A stretch of DNA of 8,926 nt from CAZEMR01 sp964513465. GTDB taxonomy: Bacteria > Bacteroidota > Ignavibacteria > Kapaibacteriales > UBA2268. This document shows positions 1-7,125 of the stretch, piece after piece. The notes below the pieces were generated by a model. That model was given only the letters and a program-made list of their open reading frames with translations, was not told the origin of the DNA and ran no database searches. Every line of letters begins with the position of its first letter. Positions within the stretch are counted from its first letter, which is position 1. The position numbers were made by a program, and so were the translations under genes. The stretch is from positions 1 to 8,926 of the forward strand of contig CAZEMR010000103.1 of assembly GCA_964513465.1 (NCBI GenBank), written 5' to 3'.

Positions 1-3000
1 CCTTTTCGCGCTCGGCCACCCCGCTGATTCCGCTTATATATTTATTCCAGTTATTTTCCGAAATTTGAAGCTTCAAATCCTCGATCTCTTTTTGCTTATT
101 GAGCGTAAGGTCTTTGGTTTCGGCAAGTTGGAGCTTCAGATTGGCGATTACTTTTTTCGTCGCTTCGTCATCGCCCTGCTTGTGGGCTTCGATTAATCTT
201 TGCTGTAAATCGTTCTGAGTATCGAGCAATCCGTTTAATTCATTTTGCAGAATCTTTTGTGTTTCCGAGAAATAATCCTCCGGTGAAAGCACTTCCATTT
301 CGAACTTCAGCTTCAGGCTTTGCTTCTGTTTTTCCTTAAGCTCATCCTCGATTTTGGCAATCTCCTCGCGGGTTTTGGCTTTGTCGGCATCGATCGATGT
401 CTCGAGTTTGATTTTCGTAATTTCGGATTTGGAAATCGCCTGGTTAATCGAATATATTTCCTTCTGCAGCTTATCCCGATTCTTCTCATCCAGCCGGGGA
501 CTAAACGAAATTATCTTTCCGGTCTCGTCGGTAATCACATCGAACGCGGATTTAATCTCATCGATCTTGCCCTTTTGCGCTTCCAGATTCGCGAGCTTCA
601 TTGCGTTCAGGGCAAGCTCGTCTTTTGAACTAATTTTAACGCCCTGCTGAGCGGCCATGCGCTCGAGCTCGGTTTCCTTGATTTTTTCCAGAACGTCGTG
701 CTCGGACTGCATCGCGTTCACCTCGGCAAGGATGTCCTTCGTGGTCTCGCGGACAACGGTCTGCTTTTCCTTTTTCTTTTCGAATAATTTCCCTTCGGAT
801 TCCGAGGCGCTTTCCCAGGCCTTTGTCAGCCGGAGGGCCTCGGTCGCTTCGGTCTTCATCTGAGCGATCGATTCGGCGGACATCTTAACCGCCTTATCCG
901 CCTGATCCTTTTGACTTTGGGTTAATTTGGAATATACTTTTTGGTATAATTCCGGCTGTTTTTGATAAAGATTCCGCATCCGGACGGCAAACAGATACTC
1001 GGATTTTTCCTGCTCGAGAATATTTTTCAGAGAATCATTAATCTCGGAATATGCCGCCGACATCGTGATAAGATTTTCCGCTGCGCCGGCGGTTTCCTCT
1101 TTATGCTTGCGCGCTGCCTCGGCAAGCTCGTTTGCGGTGCCCGCGGCGATCCCGGTTTCGGACTCGATCTTCCGCGCCGCGCCCGCCGTAAGCAATCCGG
1201 CCTTGGCGCCCTTTTCGTATCCGCTTACGAGATCGTTGTGGTATTCGGAGACGACCTCCCGCTGGCGGTTATACTGTTCGGTCAGCTTTTTGACCTGCTC
1301 CGGATCATTTGTTTTCTGAATTTGCCCGCCGATTTCCTCGAGCTTATTTTTCTGATCGCGATAAGTTTTAAGCTGATCTGTCAAAGTTTTTGAATAATCC
1401 TTAATCGCCTGATCCACATCGCCGGAATATGCCTTCACGTTCGCATCGGCAAGCTCGCGCGCCTTGTCGGTATTGATCTCGTAACTCTGCGTAAGATCGC
1501 CGTTTGCGTCCACCCAGGTATTGATCCCCGAAACGGCCTCCGGAGCGATCTCCTTTAGCTGGCCGGATAATTCCCGGGCTTCCGAGCGCAGAGCAATTAA
1601 TTTTTGCTTTTCCTCCTCGGACGCCGTCCCTGATTCGACTTTGAGCTGCAGGGCGGGCATTTCGTTTTGCACTTTCTCGAGCTGGCCGATCATATCTTTC
1701 GCGGACTTCGAAGCGTCCAGCTTTGCCTGAACCTCGACGCCGCCGGCGAGACCTTCCTCAATATCTTCTTTCATATTATCAAGATTTTGCTGCAATCTCT
1801 CGCGCGAGAATCCCTCGTTAAAGGCATTGGCGGCGTCCTCGCCCGCTCCGGAGAATGCGTCGATCAAGCCCCCGAAATCGAAGCTCAATATCGATTTGAT
1901 TACCTTGATATTCGTTTCCACAAAACTTTGGATAACCCCGGTAACGCCTTTGAGAATCGCGGTAAAAAACTGGAGCTTTTCCGTTACCCAGTCCGCGGCT
2001 TCTCCGAAGAAATCGAATGCGCCCGCGCCTTTCTCGGCGGCCGGGAAGAGATTGCCTGCCGCGCTTGCGAACATCTCGATTACGCTCCATGCGATTTTGA
2101 ACGGAGCGATTACGAATTCGAAAATCACGCCGCCCCATGCCATAAAGACGTCGATCCCGGCTTTAACCACCGACCATGCGGCCTCGGCTCCGGCGACAAT
2201 GCCCGACCACACGAAATCCATTGCGTCACGCACGGGCTTAACATTATTATATAGCAGAACCATCGTGGCGGTTACCGCGGCAATGCCCGCTATCACAAGT
2301 CCGACCGGCCCGGTCAGCGCCGCCCACATCGCCCGGAATGCGGTTGCCGAAATCGTCGATGCCGTCGCAGTTCCATACATCGCCGTCGCGCTGGCCACGA
2401 GCGAGGGCACCAATTTTTTTATCAAAATCATGGAATAATTCGATACCGCGGAGATTGCGCCCGGCGGGATAAGGGATTGCAATGCGCCCAGACCCATAAG
2501 TGTAGGCATAAGCTGATTAAATACCTGCACCGCCGCGGCAGCGTTTTCGCCGAGCATCGAGAACGTCCGGTTGAACATCGCCTGGATCGAGGACATGACG
2601 CCTGCGACCTTCGCCGAAATTGATTCGCTGGCCACGTCAAAGGCCTTGGCCGCGGCTCCGCCCTCAACTTCGACCACGAGATCCGAATACTTCTGAAACG
2701 TTGCGATAAATTTGTCCTCGGTGCCCGCGAGCGATTCGATCAGCTTTGCGGCCTCGACGCGCCCGGTCAGCTCTGCGACCGCCTTTCCGGAATTGTCCGC
2801 CGCTTTTTTGATCGTATTCAGCACGTTGATCAGACCGCCGCCCTGCTCGACGGGCAGCTTCATTTTCTCGCGGAGCTCCACCAGCGAGGTTCCGTATCCC
2901 GCGAGCGCGCTCTCGAGATTCGTGTTCCCCTTCTGAAGCAGGGTCAGAGCAGCATTGATCTGGGTTGCGGCCTGCAGAGTCGGCGTACCCTGGGCGGTCA

Positions 3001-3760
3001 TCTGCGCGATCATGGCCGTGTTTTCCTCGAAGCTGACTCCCATGGCCGAGGCCAGAGGCACCGAATTCGCAATCGAGGCGTTCAGTTCCTGAAAGGTCGT
3101 TTTGCCCAACTTGATCCCTGCGAAAAATGTATCGGCCACTTTGTTTACTTCGGATGTTTCCATTCCATAGGCGTTCAGCACCGAGGATAGGCCGTCCACC
3201 GCGGCCTGAGTATCGGACAGCCCCGCGACGCCCGCCTTGCTGGCCACCTCGACGAATTTCATGATCTCATCGGCGGAGCCTTGCATGCCTGCGGATATGG
3301 CCTGATATGCGCCCTGGGCAATCGTGGCCGCGTCGTCGGGAACTTCGGTAGATAAATCGGTCGCAAGTTTTGCGAATTCCTCGAAATCCTGCCTTCCCAA
3401 TGTTCCGATATTCTTCACCTGCTTATCGAGCTCGGCGAAGCTGTTAAGGAATGGCGAAAGCGCAGAGCTAAACATCATCATGCTTTGCGCGACCTGATTG
3501 AATGCAAAGGCTTTTTGAAATGTGCTCCCGGTCTTGGCAGTCTGTTTGACCTGATCTCCGAATTTTTTGAAGGAATCGGACGAGCTTTTCGCGCCTTTGT
3601 TGATTTTATCGAATGATTCGTTGAATCGCTTTTCGTCTATCGGATTGACCTGTTCGCCCAGCGGCCCGAGCGATTTTTTGATGTGCGTGATTATCGTATT
3701 AAACCCCTGCACATCGAATACAGGGGTTAACGCGAATTCTATTCCTAATTGTCCTGGCAT
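1..3760 (-). CDS. Phage tail tape measure protein, TP901-like (partial, C-terminus outside window)
   Basis: The frame opens with ATG at 3760 and stays open for 1253 codons to the left edge, so the C-terminus is missing. Tape measure proteins set tail length and act as the scaffold around which the tube polymerises; they are ejected with the DNA. Residues about 120-330 resemble the PhageMin_Tail/TP901 core: an amphipathic Ala/Gly-rich segment near 130-160, then GKTTFQELNASIANSVPLA from about 217, followed by a GVSFEE motif and an AQMTAQGTP motif. Residues about 409-565 are hydrophobic, with a likely membrane segment VGLVIAGIAAVTATMVLLY near 486-504, as expected for a protein inserted during ejection. 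From about 654 onward it is Lys/Glu-rich, predicted helical or coiled coil. The start overlaps the stop of the upstream T-like frame as TAATG, suggesting translational coupling. No lysozyme or peptidase domain is visible in the present part. The function is firm; the total length is unknown. Confidence 0.95.
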   Translation of the reverse strand, partial: MPGQLGIEFALTPVFDVQGFNTIITHIKKSLGPLGEQVNPIDEKRFNESFDKINKGAKSSSDSFKKFGDQVKQTAKTGSTFQKAFAFNQVAQSMMMFSSALSPFLNSFAELDKQVKNIGTLGRQDFEEFAKLATDLSTEVPDDAATIAQGAYQAISAGMQGSADEIMKFVEVASKAGVAGLSDTQAAVDGLSSVLNAYGMETSEVNKVADTFFAGIKLGKTTFQELNASIANSVPLASAMGVSFEENTAMIAQMTAQGTPTLQAATQINAALTLLQKGNTNLESALAGYGTSLVELREKMKLPVEQGGGLINVLNTIKKAADNSGKAVAELTGRVEAAKLIESLAGTEDKFIATFQKYSDLVVEVEGGAAAKAFDVASESISAKVAGVMSSIQAMFNRTFSMLGENAAAAVQVFNQLMPTLMGLGALQSLIPPGAISAVSNYSMILIKKLVPSLVASATAMYGTATASTISATAFRAMWAALTGPVGLVIAGIAAVTATMVLLYNNVKPVRDAMDFVWSGIVAGAEAAWSVVKAGIDVFMAWGGVIFEFVIAPFKIAWSVIEMFASAAGNLFPAAEKGAGAFDFFGEAADWVTEKLQFFTAILKGVTGVIQSFVETNIKVIKSILSFDFGGLIDAFSGAGEDAANAFNEGFSRERLQQNLDNMKEDIEEGLAGGVEVQAKLDASKSAKDMIGQLEKVQNEMPALQLKVESGTASEEEKQKLIALRSEARELSGQLKEIAPEAVSGINTWVDANGDLTQSYEINTDKARELADANVKAYSGDVDQAIKDYSKTLTDQLKTYRDQKNKLEEIGGQIQKTNDPEQVKKLTEQYNRQREVVSEYHNDLVSGYEKGAKAGLLTAGAARKIESETGIAAGTANELAEAARKHKEETAGAAENLITMSAAYSEINDSLKNILEQEKSEYLFAVRMRNLYQKQPELYQKVYSKLTQSQKDQADKAVKMSAESIAQMKTEATEALRLTKAWESASESEGKLFEKKKEKQTVVRETTKDILAEVNAMQSEHDVLEKIKETELERMAAQQGVKISSKDELALNAMKLANLEAQKGKIDEIKSAFDVITDETGKIISFSPRLDEKNRDKLQKEIYSINQAISKSEITKIKLETSIDADKAKTREEIAKIEDELKEKQKQSLKLKFEMEVLSPEDYFSETQKILQNELNGLLDTQNDLQQRLIEAHKQGDDEATKKVIANLKLQLAETKDLTLNKQKEIEDLKLQISENNWNKYISGISGVAEREK

Positions 3761-4044
3761 TACATTGTCTCCGCTTTTCTAAGGGCTAAATATTCCCAGA
3801 CTTCGCTGATCGGCGTATCCTCGTAAAGCATTCGGAATTCCTCGAATGATTCCGCCACCTGCTTGCAGAAATATTTTTCCCGCCATATTATTTCCTTGAT
3901 TTTTCCGTAGGTTTCCTGCGTGGGCAGAAAATCAACGCCTTTTGCTTCGCCGTCCGGACCGCTTTTTACGTGAAATATCGGGAATTCGTGTATCTCACTG
4001 GCCCGCTCTTGTTCCTCGTTTAATGCGAAAAAGCACGTTGTCGA
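3760..4044 (-). CDS. T-like C-terminal extension of the tail assembly chaperone, expressed by ribosomal frameshift
   Basis: This frame opens after a TAA at 4047-4045 and closes with TAA at 3762-3760, whose last base is the first base of the tape measure ATG. It contains no ATG, GTG or TTG among its first fifty or so codons, so normal initiation would not yield a sensible protein. It overlaps the end of the preceding G-like gene in another frame, at +1 (equivalently -2). This is the arrangement of the lambda G/GT pair and its many relatives, where a shift makes a longer G-T fusion whose T part contacts the tape measure. From the proposed shift at 4028-4025 the extension would be 88 residues (starting ALNEEQERASEIHEF, ending ALRKAETM), giving a fusion of about 253 aa. 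It is acidic and aromatic-rich with several Trp and Tyr. The existence of the coding frame is well supported by position and amino-acid composition; the exact shift point is inferred. Confidence 0.8.
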   Translation of the reverse strand, partial: STTCFFALNEEQERASEIHEFPIFHVKSGPDGEAKGVDFLPTQETYGKIKEIIWREKYFCKQVAESFEEFRMLYEDTPISEVWEYLALRKAETM

Positions 4045-4522
4045 TTACCCCCTTGATTGCGTCAATATCCTGCGCAATCCAGAACGGTTCGTCCGGGGCC
4101 TGCCCGATTTGTTCCTGCAGTTCGCCTGGCAGCCTGCGTGCATCGATCATTTTTTTGAATAAATTAATATTATAAAAATATGCGAGATCGTTCTGCCGGG
4201 CGCCTTTTTCGAGCATCTCGCGATTGAATTCATAATCGTTCATCTTCGATTTCGCCCAGGCCTCCATCTCCGCTTCGCTGGACTGATCGACCTCGGCGGG
4301 CGGCACGAGCCGGGGATATTCCTCGTCGAGCTTTTTGATGTTATCCAGATACTCATTGTAATGGCCGAGCCAATGTGACCGCAGCCGGTACGAGGGATTG
4401 CGCACCAGCACGGTAAATTCCTTGTATGGCGAGCCGTCCTCCTCGGATTTTTTATGCTTAGCGGTTATATTCGGGACATAATCACCGTTTTCGTCGATCA
4501 TCAATAATTTAAATTCTCTCAT
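3995..4522 (-). CDS. Tail assembly chaperone, G-like (175 aa)
   Basis: The protein is 175 aa, starting at ATG 4522 with a GAGG ribosome site at 4531-4528, five bases upstream. It is soluble, charged and mostly helical by composition, with no signal peptide or membrane segment. Residues 1-45 look like a short beta-rich start; residues 80-165 are helical with clustered Glu, Lys and aromatic residues. I recognise no specific family from sequence alone. The call rests on position: it lies directly between the major tail protein and the tape measure gene and overlaps a second, start-less frame that ends at the tape measure ATG, the signature of lambda G/GT-type chaperones. These bind the tape measure and keep it soluble while tube subunits assemble. 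Its stop is TGA, whereas the other nine stops visible in the operon are TAA. Confidence 0.75.
   Translation of the reverse strand: MREFKLLMIDENGDYVPNITAKHKKSEEDGSPYKEFTVLVRNPSYRLRSHWLGHYNEYLDNIKKLDEEYPRLVPPAEVDQSSEAEMEAWAKSKMNDYEFNREMLEKGARQNDLAYFYNINLFKKMIDARRLPGELQEQIGQAPDEPFWIAQDIDAIKGVIDNVLFRIKRGTRAGQ
4022..4054 (-). other. Candidate programmed frameshift site (CTT TTT CGC) with upstream AAGGGGG
   Basis: In the G-like frame the codons at 4036-4022 read GTG CTT TTT CGC ATT. A tRNA-Phe on TTT (4030-4028) can move forward one base to TTC (4029-4027) and keep pairing, entering the T frame at GCA (4026). The layout resembles the known influenza PA-X +1 signal UCC-UUU-CGU. A Shine-Dalgarno-like AAGGGGG lies at 4054-4048. 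Such elements stimulate bacterial frameshifting, but the 14-nt spacing to CTT is longer than the 3 nt used in the RF2 +1 site. A -2 slip of TTT along the five-T run is an alternative and would add one extra Phe. The shift must fall between the T-frame stop at 4047-4045 and the zero-frame TGA at 3997-3995. Confidence 0.5.
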
Positions 4523-4543
4523 TTTTTCCTCAATTAAATATAT

Positions 4544-4569
4544 GGCGGGGTGTGGAGATCGACCCCGCC
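4544..4569 (-). terminator. GC-rich hairpin between tail tube and chaperone genes (possible attenuator or weak terminator)
   Basis: GGCGGGGT at 4569-4562 and ACCCCGCC at 4551-4544 (minus strand) form a perfect 8-bp, almost all G/C stem with a 10-nt loop. It sits in the only sizeable gap of the operon, 4523-4587. The sequence after it (ATATATTTAATTG) is AT-rich but is not a clean U-run, so efficient intrinsic termination is doubtful. Plausible roles are partial termination that lowers chaperone and tape measure expression relative to the abundant tube protein, or protection of the upstream mRNA 3' end. Confidence 0.45.
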
Positions 4570-4587
4570 CGGGTGAATAATATATAA

Positions 4588-5235
4588 TTAAGCTACGGCT
4601 TCCGCCGGCCAGAAGATTTCCGCGTGGTGATCCACCGGGATCAGTTCCGCGCTGGCCGGTTGCGTGACGATCGCGTCGTCGAAAAGAGTCTGGGGTACGG
4701 ATACCCCGCCCGAGCCGCCGTCCTTTGCGGCCATACTGACCGCCGTCAGCGGGGGTTTCACGTATTGATTGGCAGTATATGTAAATCCGCCGGAGGACTT
4801 TTTGAATGTCATCACCGAGGCGAACACGGGCACCTTGCCGTCGGTGCTCTTCTTGCCGTAAGTGATTACCAAAAACGGCTGTGCGCTGCCCGATGCTGAG
4901 TCCCCGCCCAGCTTTTTATCGCCGGTTTCGGAGACCTCTTCGTTGACTCCGTCCTCGCTTGCAGTGACCGTCCGCGGCGCGGCCACCTTGAGGAATGTCC
5001 ACAGCTCCTCGTCGAACTGGGTCTGCTGGTAGCCGATTTCGACCGAGCCATCGTCGTTGAAATTGTGGCCGGTCTCGGTGATAATGTCCTCGCCGGAATC
5101 GCCGCCGAGTATGAGCGCGGCATCCTCCGGGGTGGTCGCGGCCACCTCTCCGGAGAGATCCGCATAAATCGAGCTATGGTCTGCGCTTAGTCTGAAAAAG
5201 TAGCTTTTGCCACCTCCGCCTATTCTTGCTGGCAT
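4588..5235 (-). CDS. Probable major tail (tube) protein, 215 aa
   Basis: Starts at ATG 5235 behind AAGGAAAGG (AAAGGA at 5248-5243, spacing 7) and ends in TAA at 4590-4588. The protein is acidic, beta-rich and without signal or membrane segments. It contains a Gly-rich start (MPARIGGGGKSYFFRLS), a central FDEELWTFLKVAAPRTV segment at 74-90, a variable-looking acidic and Ser/Gly-rich stretch at 91-118 that could be a surface loop, and then strands around 121-160 (FLVITYGKKS, VPVFASVMTFKK). Its size and composition fit siphovirus tube subunits, and it sits immediately before the G/GT-like pair and tape measure gene, the usual site of the major tail protein. This makes the role likely, although I see no diagnostic motif. 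A sheath or other tail structural protein is the main alternative. Confidence 0.7.
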   Translation of the reverse strand: MPARIGGGGKSYFFRLSADHSSIYADLSGEVAATTPEDAALILGGDSGEDIITETGHNFNDDGSVEIGYQQTQFDEELWTFLKVAAPRTVTASEDGVNEEVSETGDKKLGGDSASGSAQPFLVITYGKKSTDGKVPVFASVMTFKKSSGGFTYTANQYVKPPLTAVSMAAKDGGSGGVSVPQTLFDDAIVTQPASAELIPVDHHAEIFWPAEAVA

Positions 5236-5254
5236 CTTGTTTTCCTTTCCTTAA

Positions 5255-5596
5255 TTAAAAATATCTCAATGGCTTATGGTTATAATCTATCCTGATATTG
5301 ACAGACGAAACCCCGCCTGCGAGGTAATTTATCCGGAACGTCCGGAATGCCGTATCGATCTGATATAATGCGGCATCATCTGTATTGTCCGCGGCCGAGA
5401 TCATGACCGGGGTATCGATGCGGCTCGGAGTGTCGCTCAATGCGATCTCGATATAAAGCTCGCCGTCGAGAGGATCGCCCGCGGCATCGGAATATGACAC
5501 CTGAATCGCGGCGGATTCCGCTTCGTGGCCGTAATCGTCGGCCTCGATCCATTCCCCGACCGTATCCTGAGTCAAATTATAAGATTTTGTTTTCAT
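5255..5596 (-). CDS. Small beta-rich phage structural protein (113 aa)
   Basis: Starts at ATG 5596 with AAAGGA at 5607-5602 (spacing 5); the TAA at 5257-5255 leads directly into the ribosome site of the tube gene. Alternating hydrophobic and polar residues point to a beta sandwich: strands around 28-35 (AAIQVSYS), 46-53 (LYIEIALS), then an acidic turn with ADNTDDAALYQIDTAFRTFR at 69-88 and YLAGG with a final IRIDY strand at 91-105. The pattern in which an expected value at each subunit is followed by an aromatic FRTFRINY strand is common in small phage decoration, neck or fibre-associated proteins. I cannot name the family. Placement between the beta-helix protein and the tube gene suggests a virion surface or tail accessory role; this is inference. 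Confidence 0.6.
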   Translation of the reverse strand: MKTKSYNLTQDTVGEWIEADDYGHEAESAAIQVSYSDAAGDPLDGELYIEIALSDTPSRIDTPVMISAADNTDDAALYQIDTAFRTFRINYLAGGVSSVNIRIDYNHKPLRYF

Positions 5597-5609
5597 TAAT
5601 TTCCTTTAA

Positions 5610-6596
5610 TTATACCACATCGCTATCTATTGTCAATGTATCCACAAGCGGACTTACAGAGCCGCTATGTGCCCTGTCTGCCTGGCTCATGTAATTTCGC
5701 CATGTACCTGACCCGCTTCCATCAACGGAATAAGTCCCGCCGGTCATAGTGCATTTGTCAGTGATAACATCGCCTCCGGAAATATAAACCGGTGCAATGG
5801 AACTTACTGATTCGAGAAGCAAATGCTTAAGCCGAAGAATGCCTCCGCTACAACGAGCAAGGTAATATCCTGCGCCTGCATGAGATATACGTCCATCGAT
5901 CAGGGTGGTGTCACCTCCGGTAGCATATACAGTTTCTTCTACTCCGGGTTCGTATATAACTTTTTGGAATTCAATAATTGATTCACCGTCCGTAAAATAT
6001 CCGGAATCGAATCTCTTGATTTCCAGTAACATAAGGCCACCCATAACAGAGCTTTCTATACGTTTTATATATTCGGCATTGCCATATATTTTCCCGCCCT
6101 GATTTTCGATTTTAGGCAAATAATTACATTTCAAATTCAATTCAGAAGTCGCGTCAACAACAACTCCGTTGGTCTCATCATTCATTTTATCGAATTCCAC
6201 CGAGACCTTACTGCCGTTTACAGCGAGTATTCCCGTAACGGTATAAGCAGATGACCATGCTGTCAAATAAAGCTGTCCTGTAATCTGGCAGTGGACACCT
6301 GAACAGGTGATAAGATTTATGTCGCTCGTGATTTTTGCAGGTGTCAGAATAGCTCCTGATTCAAAGTGCAAGTGCACATAATCATCAAGAAAGATAATCT
6401 CTTCATACAGCCCTGGATAAACTATAACTTGATACTGGTTTTCCAGACTTGCAGGCCCACAGGCATCTATTGCATCCTGTATATCGCTATAAAAAGGGTC
6501 ACTTGTCCCTGTGAATGCAGGCGAAACATACTTCGTCTGCGTTATGGATGGCAGTCCCTTTGGTATTCCACTGTTATCTGTTACTAACAATCTCAT
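5610..6596 (-). CDS. Right-handed parallel beta-helix protein, tail spike/fibre-like
   Basis: I chose the ATG at 6596, which forms TAATG with the stop of the upstream gene, the same junction seen twice elsewhere in the operon. An in-frame ATG at 6608 would add MDTV; neither has a clear ribosome site. This gives 328 aa. The N-terminal part has the look of a pectate-lyase-like fold: FYSDIQDAIDAC (about 35-46 from this start), then VIVYPGLYEEIIF and a HLHFESGAIL rung, followed by repeated short beta rungs with regular Gly, Asn and Ile/Val positions to about residue 300. No polysaccharide-lyase or hydrolase catalytic set can be assigned from sequence alone. Such proteins usually form trimeric spikes or fibres that bind or degrade surface glycans. 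The gene lies upstream of the tube gene, which is unusual for a tail-tip spike, so a neck or capsid-associated fibre is also possible. It is more AT-rich than the tail core. Confidence 0.7.
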   Translation of the reverse strand: MRLLVTDNSGIPKGLPSITQTKYVSPAFTGTSDPFYSDIQDAIDACGPASLENQYQVIVYPGLYEEIIFLDDYVHLHFESGAILTPAKITSDINLITCSGVHCQITGQLYLTAWSSAYTVTGILAVNGSKVSVEFDKMNDETNGVVVDATSELNLKCNYLPKIENQGGKIYGNAEYIKRIESSVMGGLMLLEIKRFDSGYFTDGESIIEFQKVIYEPGVEETVYATGGDTTLIDGRISHAGAGYYLARCSGGILRLKHLLLESVSSIAPVYISGGDVITDKCTMTGGTYSVDGSGSGTWRNYMSQADRAHSGSVSPLVDTLTIDSDVV

Positions 6597-7114
6597 TACT
6601 GTATCCATTTAACGTCAGGTTCGAACGAAATCGCTGTCGTTGAAATCGCTCTGCCTATTAACTGAACGATATGATTAGCGGACGAAGCGTTATGAGGTGT
6701 AACTGCCTCTCCTGGTGTCGCTACTGACAGAAAATATTCTTCTCCGGTTGATAATCCCGATACGGAATCATTGGTGCCCTCGAAATAGACCGTCACGGGC
6801 GATCCGATACTTGCGCTCTGCTTGACAAAACCCACTGCCCGTTTTGCATATTGCGAGCCGTCGGCCTTTCGGACTTTCGGGGTACCGCTATCGTTAAATA
6901 CGTTTACAAAATCTCCCGCACTGAGAGATTCGCTCGCTGTCATTGAGATCGAATCGGACCCGATACCGGCAGGGAAGAATGTTTCATCAATCTTGCCTTC
7001 TGAATTAGTTGCTGGTATTTTACTAGCGTCTGCCGCACCAGAACTTGTAGATATTGCTACTCTGCGTTTCGGAAAACCAGACGAACTCGGTTCGAGATAT
7101 TCGTTTAAAGCCAT
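6596..7114 (-). CDS. Phage structural/decoration-like protein (172 aa), paralogue of the 143-aa neighbour
   Basis: Starts at ATG 7114; the ribosome site AAGGA at 7127-7123 overlaps the stop of the preceding gene. Residues 20-50 carry a linker often seen in phage fibre proteins, SGAADASKIPATNSEGKID followed by a PAG motif. Residues about 55-172 form a module with SLSAGDFVNV, a VGF motif, VTVYFEGT, LSTGEEYFLS and IVQLIGRAIS in order. The same order of motifs occurs in the C-terminal part of the 143-aa protein next to it, so the two share a duplicated domain. The module recalls the small beta-rich capsid-cement or fibre-tip domains (DUF2190-like in style, not proven). A virion surface role is likely; the exact location is unknown. 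The stop TAA shares its last A with the preferred start of the beta-helix gene. Confidence 0.6.
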   Translation of the reverse strand: MALNEYLEPSSSGFPKRRVAISTSSGAADASKIPATNSEGKIDETFFPAGIGSDSISMTASESLSAGDFVNVFNDSGTPKVRKADGSQYAKRAVGFVKQSASIGSPVTVYFEGTNDSVSGLSTGEEYFLSVATPGEAVTPHNASSANHIVQLIGRAISTTAISFEPDVKWIQ

Positions 7115-7125
7115 AACTTAATTCC

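Noticed and set aside
1818..2138. Minus-strand 106-aa frame rich in Arg and Gly
   Set aside because: It is an out-of-frame shadow of the tape measure gene, which reads uninterrupted through this stretch.
1667..2438. Long plus-strand open frames of 195 and 203 aa (1667-2254 and 1827-2438)
   Set aside because: They lie antisense to the tape measure gene, overlap each other in different frames and have no family resemblance; they follow from the codon bias of the real gene.
3995..4020. Independent start for the T-like frame by reinitiation after the TGA
   Set aside because: No ATG, GTG or TTG is in the right frame near the stop; the first GTG is deep in the frame and would remove most of the protein.
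4045..4054. Frameshift directly at the G-run (AAG GGG GTA)
   Set aside because: Entering the T frame here meets the TAA at 4047-4045 at once, so it cannot produce the fusion.
4692..4707. Small perfect hairpin GGGGTA-CGGA-TACCCC
   Set aside because: It lies inside coding sequence (a Gly-Val-Ser-Val-Pro stretch) with no U-run or expression boundary; 6 bp with a tetraloop can occur by chance.
4624..5165. Plus-strand 91-aa and minus-strand 99-aa frames within the tube gene
   Set aside because: Both are shadows of the 215-aa gene, which has the ribosome site, correct spacing to neighbours and protein-like composition.
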